From: Mycobacterium sp. GA-1199
GTDB lineage: Bacteria; Actinomycetota; Actinomycetes; Mycobacteriales; Mycobacteriaceae
Reading direction: 5' to 3'
Length of the DNA: 64,000 bases
Assembly: GCF_001500045.1 (NCBI RefSeq)
Contig: NZ_LQIX01000004.1
Span: 62,001-126,000 of the forward strand
Made by a program: the position numbers and the translations under genes. This document shows, piece after piece, positions 28,189 through 36,922 of this stretch. Under the pieces are notes generated by a model. It saw nothing but the letters and a program-made list of their open reading frames with translations. It did not search any database and was not told the origin of the DNA. Numbering within the stretch: the first letter of the stretch is position 1; each line of letters starts with the position of its first letter.

Positions 28189-28434
28189 ATGAAAACACTT
28201 GTTGCACTGGCGGTTGGAGCGTTGGCGGCCGGCGGCATCGCCTTCGCCGCTCCGGCCAACGCCGGATGCCAGGGCGGATGGACGCCCTGGGGCGGCGGCA
28301 CGATCTGCGACGGACCGGTCGGCGCCGACGGCAACTTCGAGCGGTGCCAAACCGCCGGCGCCATGGGATTCGGCGGCACGAACTGTTTCATCGTGAACGT
28401 TTCGAACGCCAACCCGCCGCGGGTCGGCCCCTGA
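28189..28434 (+). CDS. Small secreted cysteine-containing protein
   Basis: 81 residues; ATG 28189 is supported by AAGGAGAGG upstream. A signal peptide (MKTLVALAVGALAAGGIAFA) ends near APANA-GCQGG. The mature part is about 53 residues, Gly-rich, with four cysteines (GC, TIC, ERC, TNC), probably two disulfides. This small exported mycobacterial family has no known function. It is followed by a strong bidirectional terminator shared with apa. Confidence 0.78.
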   Translation: MKTLVALAVGALAAGGIAFAAPANAGCQGGWTPWGGGTICDGPVGADGNFERCQTAGAMGFGGTNCFIVNVSNANPPRVGP

Positions 28435-28459
28435 CAGGCGCGGCAGCGCAGACGGATTC

Positions 28460-28501
28460 GAGGGCTTCCTCCCACGGCTTGATGCCGTGGAGGAAGCCCT
28501 C
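28460..28501. terminator. Bidirectional terminator between small secreted gene and apa
   Basis: An 18-bp stem with one bulged C: GAGGGCTTCCT-C-CCACGGC pairs with GCCGTGGAGGAAGCCCTC around a TTGAT loop. It lies 25 bp after the plus-strand stop and 8 bp before the apa 3' end, so it serves both convergent genes. Confidence 0.85.
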
Positions 28502-28509
28502 GCTGTACG

Positions 28510-29616
28510 TCAGGCCGGGGGCGTCATTCCGGGCGCGTTCTCCGGCGCGACCGGGACGGGCTCGCCGACCGCGGGCCGCGGCGCAGGCGCGTTGGGATCC
28601 GCGGGCGGAGGTGGCGGCGCGTTGGGGTCCGCGGGCGGAGGTGGCGGCGCGTTGGGGTCCGCGGGCGGGGCTGCCGGCGCGTTGGGGTCCGCGGGCGGGG
28701 CCGCAGGCGCCGCGGGCGGGGTATAGGGCCGGATCGAATTCGCCAGCGTCACCGCTTCTTCCTTCGGCACAGGGTTGTTCGCGGTGCCGAGCCAGACCAC
28801 GAACCAACGCTCCGGTGTGCGCTGACCGCGCGGCGTACCGGGTTCGACCGGGTTGCCCACCACGCCGGCCCAGATCTGGCCGTTGGGCTTGTTCGTGTCG
28901 GTGAACTTCACCTCGTAGTACGACGCGACGCCCGGCATGCCGTCGGCGTTGAGCTCGACGGTCTCCTGGTTGACCCGGGTGCCGGGGAACGGCATGAAGA
29001 ACTCGCCCATGTCGGAGGACAACCGCTGAGCGGCCTTCGTGTTGTCCGTCTCGGCGCCCGCGAAGAGCTTCAGGTCGAGCCGGCCGAGCAGGATGCTGGT
29101 GTCGTTGGGCGGCTCGGCGCCTTCGGGTGCGTCCTTGGTCAGCAACACCTGGCCATAGGAAAGTTGCGTCGAGTCCGCGACTTTCCATCCCGCGGGGACG
29201 ACGTAGCTGAGGCCACCGGCTGCCGAGTCCACGCGGCCCGGGTCGCCGGGTGCCGGGGCCGGAGCGTTCGGATCGCCGGGTGCGGGCGCCGGTGCGTTCG
29301 GATCCCCAGGGGCGGGAGCCGGGGCGCCGGGCGCAGGAGCCCCTGGTGCCGGAGCGGGTGCGCCGGGCGCGGGAGCCCCTGGTGCCGGAGCGGGTGCGCC
29401 GGGCGCGGGAGCCCCTGGTGCCGGAGGCGGCGGAGGACCTTGCAGGAAGGTGTTCCCCGTCGGCGGCGGTGGGGGCGGCGGAGGCGTCGGCTCGGGCTGC
29501 GCCTGGGCCACCGTCGGGAGCGCGAGCGCTATGGCGGTTGCCCCGGTCACCGCCGCAACCGCCAATGTCCTGGAGAGCCCCCTGCGCGGGGCTGAAAACG
29601 CGTCCGGCTGATCCAT
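28510..29616 (-). CDS. apa: Alanine- and proline-rich secreted glycoprotein Apa (MPT32-like)
   Basis: 368 residues, longer than the 325 of M. tuberculosis Apa (Rv1860). It has a signal peptide (about 1-39, ending TVAQA-QPEP), a Pro-rich N-terminal tract with [12 protein letters not shown] repeats, then a globular fibronectin-binding-type domain (about 125-300: [39 protein letters not shown]). Last comes a C-terminal tract of four [14 protein letters not shown] decapeptides. In pathogens the protein is O-mannosylated and acts as adhesin and antigen. The length difference comes from repeat copy number (see repeat entries). Confidence 0.93.
   Translation of the reverse strand: MDQPDAFSAPRRGLSRTLAVAAVTGATAIALALPTVAQAQPEPTPPPPPPPPTGNTFLQGPPPPPAPGAPAPGAPAPAPGAPAPGAPAPAPGAPAPGAPAPAPGDPNAPAPAPGDPNAPAPAPGDPGRVDSAAGGLSYVVPAGWKVADSTQLSYGQVLLTKDAPEGAEPPNDTSILLGRLDLKLFAGAETDNTKAAQRLSSDMGEFFMPFPGTRVNQETVELNADGMPGVASYYEVKFTDTNKPNGQIWAGVVGNPVEPGTPRGQRTPERWFVVWLGTANNPVPKEEAVTLANSIRPYTPPAAPAAPPADPNAPAAPPADPNAPPPPPADPNAPPPPPADPNAPAPRPAVGEPVPVAPENAPGMTPPA
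28591..28710 (-). repeat. Four tandem 30-bp repeats in 3' part of apa
   Basis: Exactly 30-bp periodic units at 28591, 28621, 28651 and 28681, each carrying GTTGGGGTCCGCGGGCGG (one A variant in the first), encoding ADPNAP with Pro/Ala spacers. In-frame units can expand or contract without frameshift. Confidence 0.85.
29326..29433 (-). repeat. Tandem 36-bp repeats in 5' part of apa
   Basis: About three near-identical 36-bp units containing GGAGCCCCTGGTGCCGGAGC encode the [12 protein letters not shown] dodecapeptide. A related shorter [10 protein letters not shown] array lies just downstream in the gene (about 29250-29325). Confidence 0.75.
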
Positions 29617-29746
29617 GGGAATGAAACTACCGTGTTACCGCCGTGACGCAAGTGTGAATTGCTGAAAATGAGGATAAATAAGACATAGCTGAGAAACAGA
29701 TAAGCACTGATAGCGGACGCGTTGTGATTTGCTGACACAGCAGAGT

Positions 29747-29765
29747 ACCCGCGCGTGGCGCGGGT
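29747..29765 (-). terminator. Hairpin downstream of modC
   Basis: ACCCGCG / CGCGGGT arms with a CGTGG loop, about 60 nt after the modC stop. The rest of the modC-apa gap (29617-29825) is AT-rich and holds the apa promoter, which I cannot place exactly. Confidence 0.5.
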
Positions 29766-29825
29766 TGGCCGAACCGCTGTTGCTGCCGGTGGCTCGCCTG
29801 TTTTTCGCAGCTGCTCGGGTAACCG

Positions 29826-30878
29826 TTACTGGGCCGAATGAAGCGTCACCTCTTGTGCCTTCACTGCGAAAAAAACCCGTTCCCCGGGGGCGAGCCTCAA
29901 CTCGCTTGCGGAATCCGCGGTGATGTCGGCCGCGAGCCCCGGGCTGCCGTCGGGCTGCTCCTCGGCCCGGACCCGAATAGCGGGTCCGCGGCCGTCGAGT
30001 TCGGCGACGGTGACTTCGACGGTGTTACGGGGGCTGCCGTGCGGCCGGTCCCGGTACACCGCAACCGCCGTGGGGTGGAACAGGGCGACCGCCGGCCCTG
30101 CGGTCGCGGTATGCGGCGCCGGGCTCGCATGCCAGTCCGCGCCCCACCGGGTGGTGAGGACCCCGCGGCCGTCCGCCGTCCCGCGGACAAGGTTGACCCC
30201 GGCCAGCCGGGCGCCGAAATCGCTCCGCGGGGTAGCCAACACCGTTGCTGCAGAACCTATTTCGGCAATGCGACCGGATTCGAGCACCAGGACCCGATCG
30301 GCGAGAGTGACCACGTCGAGCACATCGTGGGTCACCATCACCGCGGACCGACCGTCGCGCGTGAGCACGTCGCGCAGCACTTTGCGCATCGCGGCGGCGG
30401 CCGCGACGTCGAGTCCGGCCAACGGCTCGTCGAGCAACAGCACGTCGGGTTCGGCCGCCAGCGCACGGGCCAGCGCGACCCGTTGCGCCTGTCCCCCGGA
30501 CAGCTGGCGGGGCCTGCGGTCGGCCAGGCCGGTCGCGTCGACCTGTGCGAGCCAGTGCTCGGGGCGCCTGCTTCCGGGTGCAAAGGCGACGTTGGCGGCG
30601 ACGTCGAGATGCGGAAACAGCAGCGAATCCTGCATCAGAAGCCCGACCCGGCGGTCGTGGGTTGCCACATGGACACCCGATTCGGTGTCGCAGAGCACCC
30701 GGGGGCCCACCCGCACGAGACCGTCGTCGGGCCGTACCAGCCCGGCGATGACGTGCAGAATCGTCGACTTGCCCGCACCGTTGGGGCCGAGCACGGCCAG
30801 CACCTCGCCACCGCCGACGTCGAATGCGACGTCGACGCCGCGCTGTTCGACGACCGCGCGCACGTTGATGCCGGTCAT
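29826..30878 (-). CDS. modC: Molybdate ABC transporter ATP-binding protein
   Basis: 350 residues from ATG 30878, overlapping the modB stop (ATGA). The ABC domain has Walker [10 protein letters not shown], signature [15 protein letters not shown], Walker [13 protein letters not shown] and the switch His (MVTHD). A C-terminal TOBE domain (about 280-350, [19 protein letters not shown]) typical of ModC binds oxyanion. It energises molybdate uptake for molybdenum cofactor enzymes. Rv1859 is the M. tuberculosis counterpart. Confidence 0.9.
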   Translation of the reverse strand: MTGINVRAVVEQRGVDVAFDVGGGEVLAVLGPNGAGKSTILHVIAGLVRPDDGLVRVGPRVLCDTESGVHVATHDRRVGLLMQDSLLFPHLDVAANVAFAPGSRRPEHWLAQVDATGLADRRPRQLSGGQAQRVALARALAAEPDVLLLDEPLAGLDVAAAAAMRKVLRDVLTRDGRSAVMVTHDVLDVVTLADRVLVLESGRIAEIGSAATVLATPRSDFGARLAGVNLVRGTADGRGVLTTRWGADWHASPAPHTATAGPAVALFHPTAVAVYRDRPHGSPRNTVEVTVAELDGRGPAIRVRAEEQPDGSPGLAADITADSASELRLAPGERVFFAVKAQEVTLHSAQ

Positions 30879-31678
30879 GTCGCGCTCCACGCGCTGTCAC
30901 CGCGCAACCGTCGAGTGCCCAGCCCCAACACCACCACCGCCGCCACCACCACCAGCAGGAGCGACAACGCCACTGCGGCGTCGGGGTCGCTCTCCCGCTG
31001 CAGGTAGATCTCCAGCGGAAGTGTGCGGGTGACTCCCTCGCGGGAGCCGGCGAACGTGAGCGTCGCGCCGAACTCCCCGAGGGATCGGGCGAACGCCAGC
31101 ACCGCGCCGGAGACCAGGCCGGGCGTCAGCAGCGGAAGCGTGACGCGCCACCACACCCGGGACGGGCGGGCACCGAGAGTGGCGGCCACCGTTTCGTAGC
31201 CGGTTCCGGCCGTACGCGCGGCCCCTTCGAGCGCGATCACCAGGAACGGCAGCGATACGAACGTCTGCGCAAGCACGACCGCCGTCGTCGTGAACGCGAT
31301 CTGCACGCCCGCGGCGTCCAGATACTGGCCGATCAGGCCGAGGCGGCCGAATGCGTACAGCAGCGCGATCCCCCCGACCACCGGGGGCAGCACGAGCGGC
31401 AACAGGATCAGGGGTCGCGCGGCCCGGACCACCCGGCTGTCGCTGCGCGCGAGGACCAGCGCCATCGGAACGCCGAGTATCAGACACAGCACCGTGCTCG
31501 CGGTCGCCGTACGCAGGCTCAGCAGGAGCGCGTTGACTGAGGACTCGCTGCTGATCAGCTGCAGGATGTTCGGCCAGTCGACCCTGGCCGCGATCGCGAC
31601 AAGCGGCACCGCGACGAACAGCGCGCCGACCGCCGCGGGCAGGTACAGCCAGCGCGGAAGACCAGTCGGGTTACTCAA
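30875..31678 (-). CDS. modB: Molybdate ABC transporter permease
   Basis: 267 residues from a TTG start (31678) preceded by AGGCGGGG. About six membrane segments. The permease EAA-like loop is [28 protein letters not shown]. Usually modA, encoding the periplasmic or lipoprotein molybdate-binding protein, lies immediately upstream; here the upstream 137 bp are non-coding and lead into a divergent SDR gene. So modBC stand without modA in this locus, which must be supplied elsewhere or be lost. Confidence 0.88.
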   Translation of the reverse strand: MSNPTGLPRWLYLPAAVGALFVAVPLVAIAARVDWPNILQLISSESSVNALLLSLRTATASTVLCLILGVPMALVLARSDSRVVRAARPLILLPLVLPPVVGGIALLYAFGRLGLIGQYLDAAGVQIAFTTTAVVLAQTFVSLPFLVIALEGAARTAGTGYETVAATLGARPSRVWWRVTLPLLTPGLVSGAVLAFARSLGEFGATLTFAGSREGVTRTLPLEIYLQRESDPDAAVALSLLLVVVAAVVVLGLGTRRLRGDSAWSAT

Positions 31679-31815
31679 CCCGCCCCGCCTCGCACCTCAC
31701 AGGCCAAACCCTATGGGACATGCGCCTGCGCGCCGGTTTCGTGCTGTAGCTACTGTCCAGTAACATTTGGGGGATCGCTGCGTTCAGCGTCGAACACGAC
31801 AGGGAGGTCCTCGCG

Positions 31816-32487
31816 ATGGAGGTGCTCGTCACCGCAGGTGACACCGATCTGGGCCGCACGATCGCCGAAGGCTTCCGCGACGCCGGTCACCGCGTCGTGA
31901 TCGTGGGCGCCCGCCGCGACGAACTCGAGGTCGCCGCCAAGGAACTCGACGTCGACGCGATCGTGCTCGACAACACCGATCCCGACAACCTGGAAGCGGC
32001 CCGACAGCATTTCCCGCACCACCTCGACACGATCGTCAATGTGCCCGCCCCCGGGTGGGACGGCGGGGATCCCCGTACCTATTCGCTGTCCGACCTGGCC
32101 AGGGCGTGGCGCGCGGCGCTGGACTCGACGGTGGTGTCGGCCGTGCTGACGGTGCAGATCCTCGGCGACCATCTGCGATCGGGCGGTTCGATCGTCAATG
32201 TGGTCCCCGAGAACCCGGCTGTCGGCACCGCGGACGCGGCGGTCAAGGCTGCGCTCGCGGACTGGACCGCCGGTCAGGCCGAGTACTTCGGCACGCGAGG
32301 CATCACCGTCAATGCGGTGGCCTCGGGCCGAAGCGCCGAGCCCGGGTATGAGGGCCTGTCGCGCACACCTCCGCCGGTCGCCGACGAGATCGCGCGGCTC
32401 GCTTTGTTCCTCACCACGCCGGCCGCGCGCCACATCACCGGCCAGGTTCTGCATGTCAGCAAAGGCGCGCTCGCAAACTTCGGCTGA
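31816..32487 (+). CDS. Degenerate SDR-like protein (Rv1856c-like)
   Basis: 223 residues; AGGGAGG precedes the ATG. It has a Rossmann start (TAGDTDLGRTIAEGF) and the C-terminal SDR end (FLTTPAARHITGQVLHVSKG). The active site is degenerate: Lys144 is retained (DAAVK), but Tyr is replaced by Asp140 and the catalytic Ser by VVPEN. It is therefore unlikely to be a classical dehydrogenase. The synteny position (beside mod genes, F420 oxidoreductase and ndh) matches Rv1856c. Confidence 0.82.
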   Translation: MEVLVTAGDTDLGRTIAEGFRDAGHRVVIVGARRDELEVAAKELDVDAIVLDNTDPDNLEAARQHFPHHLDTIVNVPAPGWDGGDPRTYSLSDLARAWRAALDSTVVSAVLTVQILGDHLRSGGSIVNVVPENPAVGTADAAVKAALADWTAGQAEYFGTRGITVNAVASGRSAEPGYEGLSRTPPPVADEIARLALFLTTPAARHITGQVLHVSKGALANFG

Positions 32488-32552
32488 TATTCCGCTTTTC
32501 GCCCGAAGCTAAACGGGGGGACCGCTCCGCTTAGGTGTGGTTACGTGCTCTC

Positions 32553-33482
32553 ATGACCATCAGACTCGGGCTCCAGATCCCCAACTTCTCCTACGGCACG
32601 GGCGTGGCCGAAATCTTCCCCACTGTCATCGCGCAGGCGCAGGAGGCCGAGGCGGCCGGTTTCGACTCGGTCTTCGTAATGGACCACTTCTATCAATTGC
32701 CCGGACTCGGCACGCCGGACCAGCCCATGCTCGAGGCGTACACGGCGCTGGGCGGTCTGGCGACGGCAACCGAGCGGCTTCAGCTGGGGACCCTCGTGAC
32801 CGGCAATACCTACCGCAATCCGACGCTGCTGGCCAAGGCGATCACCACGCTGGACGTGATGAGCCAGGGACGGGCCATCCTCGGCATCGGCACCGGTTGG
32901 TACGAGCTTGAACACGACAGCTTCGGATACGAGTTCGGGACCTTCACCGACCGCTTCAACAAGCTGGGCGAGGCGTTGGAGATCATCCTGCCGATGCTGC
33001 GCGGCGAGCGCCCGACGGTCGAGGGCAAGTATTACCGCGCAAAAGAGGCCATGGCCGAACCGCGGTTCCGGGACCACATTCCGCTGATGATCGGTGGTAG
33101 CGGCGAGAAGAAGACGATTCCGCTGGCGGCCCGGCACTTCGACCACCTCAACATCATCGCCGGCTTCGACGAGCTGCCGCGCAAAGTGCAGGTGGTCAAG
33201 GAGCGCTGTGAGGAGATCGGCCGCGACCCCGCGACGCTGGAGACCAGCATGCTCGTCGTCGCGATTATCGACGAGAACGTCACCGGCGACGTCATCCCCG
33301 ACGACTTCAAACAGCAGGCGGTGTTCGGCAGTGCCGACCAGATCGCCGAGCAGATCAAGACCAAGGTCCTCGACGCCGGTATCGACGGGGTGATCTTGAG
33401 CCCGGTGACGAGCCTCGACGGGTACCATCCCGGCCGCGTCACCGCAGTGGGCGAAGCGCTGCGACCGCTGCTCGGCGGGTGA
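32553..33482 (+). CDS. LLM-class F420-dependent oxidoreductase (Rv1855c-like)
   Basis: 309 residues from ATG 32553 (MTIRLGLQIPNFSYG). TIM-barrel luciferase-like motifs are FDSVFVMDHFYQLPG, TERLQLGTLVTGNTYRNP, GRAILGIGTGWYELEH and IPLMIGGSGEKKTI. A conserved C-terminal SADQIAEQIKTKVLDAGIDG follows. It is typical of mycobacterial F420H2-dependent reductases of unknown physiological substrate. Located between the degenerate SDR and ndh, 66 bp downstream of the former. Confidence 0.88.
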   Translation: MTIRLGLQIPNFSYGTGVAEIFPTVIAQAQEAEAAGFDSVFVMDHFYQLPGLGTPDQPMLEAYTALGGLATATERLQLGTLVTGNTYRNPTLLAKAITTLDVMSQGRAILGIGTGWYELEHDSFGYEFGTFTDRFNKLGEALEIILPMLRGERPTVEGKYYRAKEAMAEPRFRDHIPLMIGGSGEKKTIPLAARHFDHLNIIAGFDELPRKVQVVKERCEEIGRDPATLETSMLVVAIIDENVTGDVIPDDFKQQAVFGSADQIAEQIKTKVLDAGIDGVILSPVTSLDGYHPGRVTAVGEALRPLLGG

Positions 33483-33594
33483 TCCCTGCACCGGGTGGGA
33501 TATAACACAGCGAACCCGTTCACTGATCGGGTGTTCAGGCGACTACCGTTACGGGTAGTGAACTGCACGTGGAAGCACCGTCGAGGAGCCCAGC

Positions 33595-34968
33595 ATGAGC
33601 CATCCCGGAGCCACTGCATCTGATCGGCACAAGGTCGTCATCATCGGGTCAGGGTTCGGCGGGCTGACCGCTGCCAAACGGCTGAAGAGAGCCGACGTCG
33701 ACGTCAAGTTGATCGCCAAGACCACCCATCATCTGTTCCAGCCGCTGCTGTACCAGGTGGCCACCGGCATCATCCCCTCCGGCGAGATCGCTCCCCCGAC
33801 GCGGATGATCCTGCGCAAGCAGAAGAACTGCCAGGTTCTTCTCGGCGACGTCACCCACATCGACCTGGCCAACCAGACGGTCAAGTCGGAGCTGCTGGGC
33901 CACACCTACGTCACCCCGTACGACACGCTCATCGTCGCGGCCGGAGCCGGCCAGTCCTACTTCGGTAACGACCATTTCGCGGAGTGGGCACCGGGCATGA
34001 AGTCCATCGACGACGCGCTGGAGCTGCGGGCGCGCATCCTCAGCGCGTTCGAGCAGGCGGAGCGTTCGAGTGATCCGGCCCGACGCGAGAAGCTGCTGAC
34101 GTTCACGGTGGTCGGTGCGGGTCCGACGGGCGTCGAAATGGCCGGACAGATCGCTGAATTGGCCGATCACACCCTCAAAGGTGCGTTCCGCCACATCGAT
34201 TCGACCACCGCACGGGTGATCCTGCTCGACGCCGCGCCCGCGGTGTTGCCCCCGATGGGCGAGAAGCTCGGCAAGAAGGCGCAGGCCCGACTGGAGAAGA
34301 TGGGCGTCGACATTCAGCTCGGCGCCATGGTCACCGACGTCGACCGCAACGGCATCACCGTCAAGGACTCCGACGGCACGATCCGGCGTATCGAGTCCGC
34401 GACGAAGGTGTGGTCGGCCGGTGTGCAGGCCAGCCCGCTGGGTCGGGACCTCGCCGAGCAGTCCGAGGGCGAGGTCGACCGGGCCGGGCGCGTGCTGGTG
34501 AACCCGGACCTGACGCTGCCCGGCCATCCGAACGTGTTCGTGGTGGGCGATATGGCCCATGTCGAGGGCGTACCCGGGCAGGCGCAGGGCGCCATTCAGG
34601 GCGGGCGGTATGCCGCCAACGCGATCAGGGCCGAGCTCAAGGGTGCCGATCCCACGCAGCGCGAACCGTTCCAATACTTCGACAAGGGTTCGATGGCCAC
34701 GGTCTCGCGGTTCTCCGCGGTCGCGAAGATCGGCCCGCTGGAGTTCGGTGGCTTCATCGCGTGGCTGGCCTGGTTGGTGTTGCACCTCGTGTATCTGGTC
34801 GGCTTCCGGCGCAAGCTCACCACGCTGGTGTCGTGGACGGTGACGTTCCTGTCGACGCAGCGCGGCAACCTCACGATCACCGAGCAGCAGGCCTACGCCC
34901 GCACCCGAATCGAGGAGCTCGAGGAGATTGCGGCCGGCGTACGCGACACCGAGAAGGTCGCCGGCTAG
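33595..34968 (+). CDS. ndh: Type II NADH dehydrogenase
   Basis: 457 residues, the same length and N-terminus (MSHPGATASDRHKVVIIGS) as I recall for M. smegmatis Ndh. The FAD-binding GxGxxG is GSGFGG (18-23), the second dinucleotide site is VVGAGPTGVEMAG (about 177-189), and quinone-side signatures are HHLFQPLLYQVATGI and GRVLVNPDLTLPGHPNVFVVGDMA. The C-terminal amphipathic helices (WLAWLVLHLVYLVGF) anchor it to the membrane. It passes electrons from NADH to menaquinone without proton pumping. It overlaps the convergent ureD by 3 bp. Confidence 0.97.
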   Translation: MSHPGATASDRHKVVIIGSGFGGLTAAKRLKRADVDVKLIAKTTHHLFQPLLYQVATGIIPSGEIAPPTRMILRKQKNCQVLLGDVTHIDLANQTVKSELLGHTYVTPYDTLIVAAGAGQSYFGNDHFAEWAPGMKSIDDALELRARILSAFEQAERSSDPARREKLLTFTVVGAGPTGVEMAGQIAELADHTLKGAFRHIDSTTARVILLDAAPAVLPPMGEKLGKKAQARLEKMGVDIQLGAMVTDVDRNGITVKDSDGTIRRIESATKVWSAGVQASPLGRDLAEQSEGEVDRAGRVLVNPDLTLPGHPNVFVVGDMAHVEGVPGQAQGAIQGGRYAANAIRAELKGADPTQREPFQYFDKGSMATVSRFSAVAKIGPLEFGGFIAWLAWLVLHLVYLVGFRRKLTTLVSWTVTFLSTQRGNLTITEQQAYARTRIEELEEIAAGVRDTEKVAG

Positions 34969-35591
34969 AGCCGCGCGCCCTGCCACGTCGCAAGGCAGCC
35001 GCCCGCGGCCAACGCCAGCGGTTCACCCGCGGTGTCGACGTCGGCGTCCGGGTAGCTAAGTTCGCTGATTGCGGCCATCGGCGCGCCGATCTCGTCGTCG
35101 GTGACCGATCCCCTGCCCAGCTCGATGCGGTGCCGCAGCAGTGGCGCGCCGTCGACGTCGGCGTGCAGCGATCCCGACCAGAACCCATGGCGTTCACCGG
35201 ATCTGCCGATCTGCACCCGTTCGCGGATCCGGACGCGTCCCCGTGCGCCGAGGTCGAGGCGGACCGAGTTGTGGTGGCGCGAATCGGCGGCCACGATCGT
35301 GGGCTCCGGGTCGAGGTCCAGCCAGCCGGCAACGTCGAGCTCCCAGATCGCGTGGGAATCAAGGGTTTTCGCACCGGGCAGAGCCATGGTCGCAGCGGCG
35401 GTGCGTATCCGCAGTCGAGTGTCCGGTTCGACGACAACTCGGAAATGGAGCACGTCACCACCCAATGGGGTCGCCGCCGCCGACACCAGGTGGACGGTGT
35501 CGGGTCCGGTGAGCCGGGCGGCCAGACCACCCGCGCATTCGATGCGCGGCCGGCGGTCCCGCCGCGCGACGATCAGCACCTCGGATCGCAC
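34965..35591 (-). CDS. ureD: Urease accessory protein UreD
   Basis: 208 residues from GTG 35591, overlapping the ureG stop (TAGTG). Family features are VHLVSAAATPLGGDVLHFRV, AAATMALPG, the WELDVAGWLDLDPEPTIV segment and RERVQIGRSGERHGFW. It is shorter than enterobacterial UreD, as is usual in mycobacteria. With UreF and UreG it forms the apo-urease activation complex for nickel and CO2 insertion. Last gene of the ureABCFGD operon, convergent with ndh. Confidence 0.9.
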   Translation of the reverse strand: MRSEVLIVARRDRRPRIECAGGLAARLTGPDTVHLVSAAATPLGGDVLHFRVVVEPDTRLRIRTAAATMALPGAKTLDSHAIWELDVAGWLDLDPEPTIVAADSRHHNSVRLDLGARGRVRIRERVQIGRSGERHGFWSGSLHADVDGAPLLRHRIELGRGSVTDDEIGAPMAAISELSYPDADVDTAGEPLALAAGGCLATWQGARL

Positions 35592-36265
35592 TAGACGGGC
35601 ACCCGGAGTTGGGCGCGCACCCAGTCCAGCACCGCGGAGGCCGCGGGGTCCTCTGTCAGTGAGATCATCACGAACGGGCGCTCACCGCGCACGGCCGACG
35701 CGTCGCGCCGCATCACGTCGAGGTCGGCTCCGACCAGCGGGGCGAGGTCGGTCTTGTTGATCACCAACAGGTCTGAGTAGGTCACCCCGGGACCGCCCTT
35801 GCGGGGAACCTTGTCGCCGCCGGCCACATCGACGACGAAGATCTGGACATCGACCAGCCCTGAGGAGAACGTCGCGGTCAGATTGTCTCCCCCGGATTCG
35901 ACGAGGATGAGGTCCAGCCGGTCGTTTCCGGCGATGAGGTCGTCGATGGCATCGAGGTTGGCGGTGATGTCGTCGCGGATCGCGGTGTGCGGGCAGCCGC
36001 CGGTCTGCACCGCGGCGATCCGCTCGTCGGGCAGCACGGCATGGCGTCGTAGGAAGTCGGCGTCCTCGGTGGTGTAGATGTCGTTGGTCAGCACGGCCAG
36101 CGACACCTCGTCGCGCAGCTGCCGACACAACGCCGCGACCAGTGCGGTCTTACCCGAACCCACCGGACCACCGACGCCGATGCGCAACGGCTCCCCCGGC
36201 TGTCGCGCACGCTTGGGTCGCTCGAGATGGCGGTGTGGCTCGCCGTCGGTGAAATGCGGAGGCAT
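35591..36265 (-). CDS. ureG: Urease accessory GTPase UreG
   Basis: 224 residues from ATG 36265 ([17 protein letters not shown]), with AAAGGA upstream. It has P-loop [17 protein letters not shown], the invariant [13 protein letters not shown], the nickel-binding CPH in [24 protein letters not shown], and the G4-like [12 protein letters not shown]. It couples GTP hydrolysis to nickel delivery to UreC. The N-terminal His-rich extension is short. Sixteen bp separate it from ureF. Confidence 0.96.
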   Translation of the reverse strand: MPPHFTDGEPHRHLERPKRARQPGEPLRIGVGGPVGSGKTALVAALCRQLRDEVSLAVLTNDIYTTEDADFLRRHAVLPDERIAAVQTGGCPHTAIRDDITANLDAIDDLIAGNDRLDLILVESGGDNLTATFSSGLVDVQIFVVDVAGGDKVPRKGGPGVTYSDLLVINKTDLAPLVGADLDVMRRDASAVRGERPFVMISLTEDPAASAVLDWVRAQLRVPV

Positions 36266-36281
36266 CACGATCCTTTCGGGG

Positions 36282-36917
36282 CTATGAGACGAAGAGCGGG
36301 CGTTCGCGACGGTGATGGCGCTCGGCCAGCACGTCGAGCAGCGGGTCGGACAGGTCGGCCAGTTCTTTCGCCGCCTCGGCCGCGGTGAGGTCACACAGCG
36401 TCGACAGCTCGAAGGTGAGCGCGGCGACGTCACCGGGATCCAGGGCGAGCAGGCGCTGCGCGGCCGTCGCCGAACCCGTCATCGTGGTGTAGACGACGGA
36501 GAGCGCGGTCTGCTCGGTGGTCAACCCCGCCGCGCGGCCCACCCATCCCGCCGCGACCGCGAGGTGCGGGGTCGCACCGAACGCGTCCCAGTTTTCGTCG
36601 GCCCACACCCGCCGGGCCAGCCTCAGGAGGCCTCGACCCTGGGCGCGCGACGCCTGACGGGCGGCGGGCGCCGGTGTGCGGGCATCGGTTTCGCGGTCGG
36701 CCTCTGCGGGCCCGAGCGTCCCGGTGTGCACCGCGGCGGCCAATGAGGCGGTCACGAGACCCTGAGTTCGGATGCGCCGACGCAGATACGCGCGCAGCGT
36801 GATCACGTCGGCGACCAGCCCATTGGCGACCGCCTCCTCGACGCCACCGGAGTGCACGTGCCCGCCGGTCGGCAACCGCGAGTCGGCCAGTGCGAGAAGC
36901 GAGGTCAAGTTCGTCAT
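36282..36917 (-). CDS. ureF: Urease accessory protein UreF
   Basis: 211 residues. Motifs [23 protein letters not shown] at the N-terminus and [18 protein letters not shown] with [16 protein letters not shown] match UreF. It recruits UreD to apo-urease and regulates UreG GTPase activity. Lies 5 bp after ureC. Confidence 0.93.
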   Translation of the reverse strand: MTNLTSLLALADSRLPTGGHVHSGGVEEAVANGLVADVITLRAYLRRRIRTQGLVTASLAAAVHTGTLGPAEADRETDARTPAPAARQASRAQGRGLLRLARRVWADENWDAFGATPHLAVAAGWVGRAAGLTTEQTALSVVYTTMTGSATAAQRLLALDPGDVAALTFELSTLCDLTAAEAAKELADLSDPLLDVLAERHHRRERPLFVS

Positions 36918-36922
36918 CGCGT

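Noticed and set aside
28591..29433. Periodic repeats as a CRISPR array
   Set aside because: Repeats are contiguous, in frame and inside apa, with no spacers and no cas genes.
33483..33594. ndh upstream palindromes as known redox regulator sites
   Set aside because: Short dyads such as CTACC/GGTAG are present, but none fits a consensus I can name.
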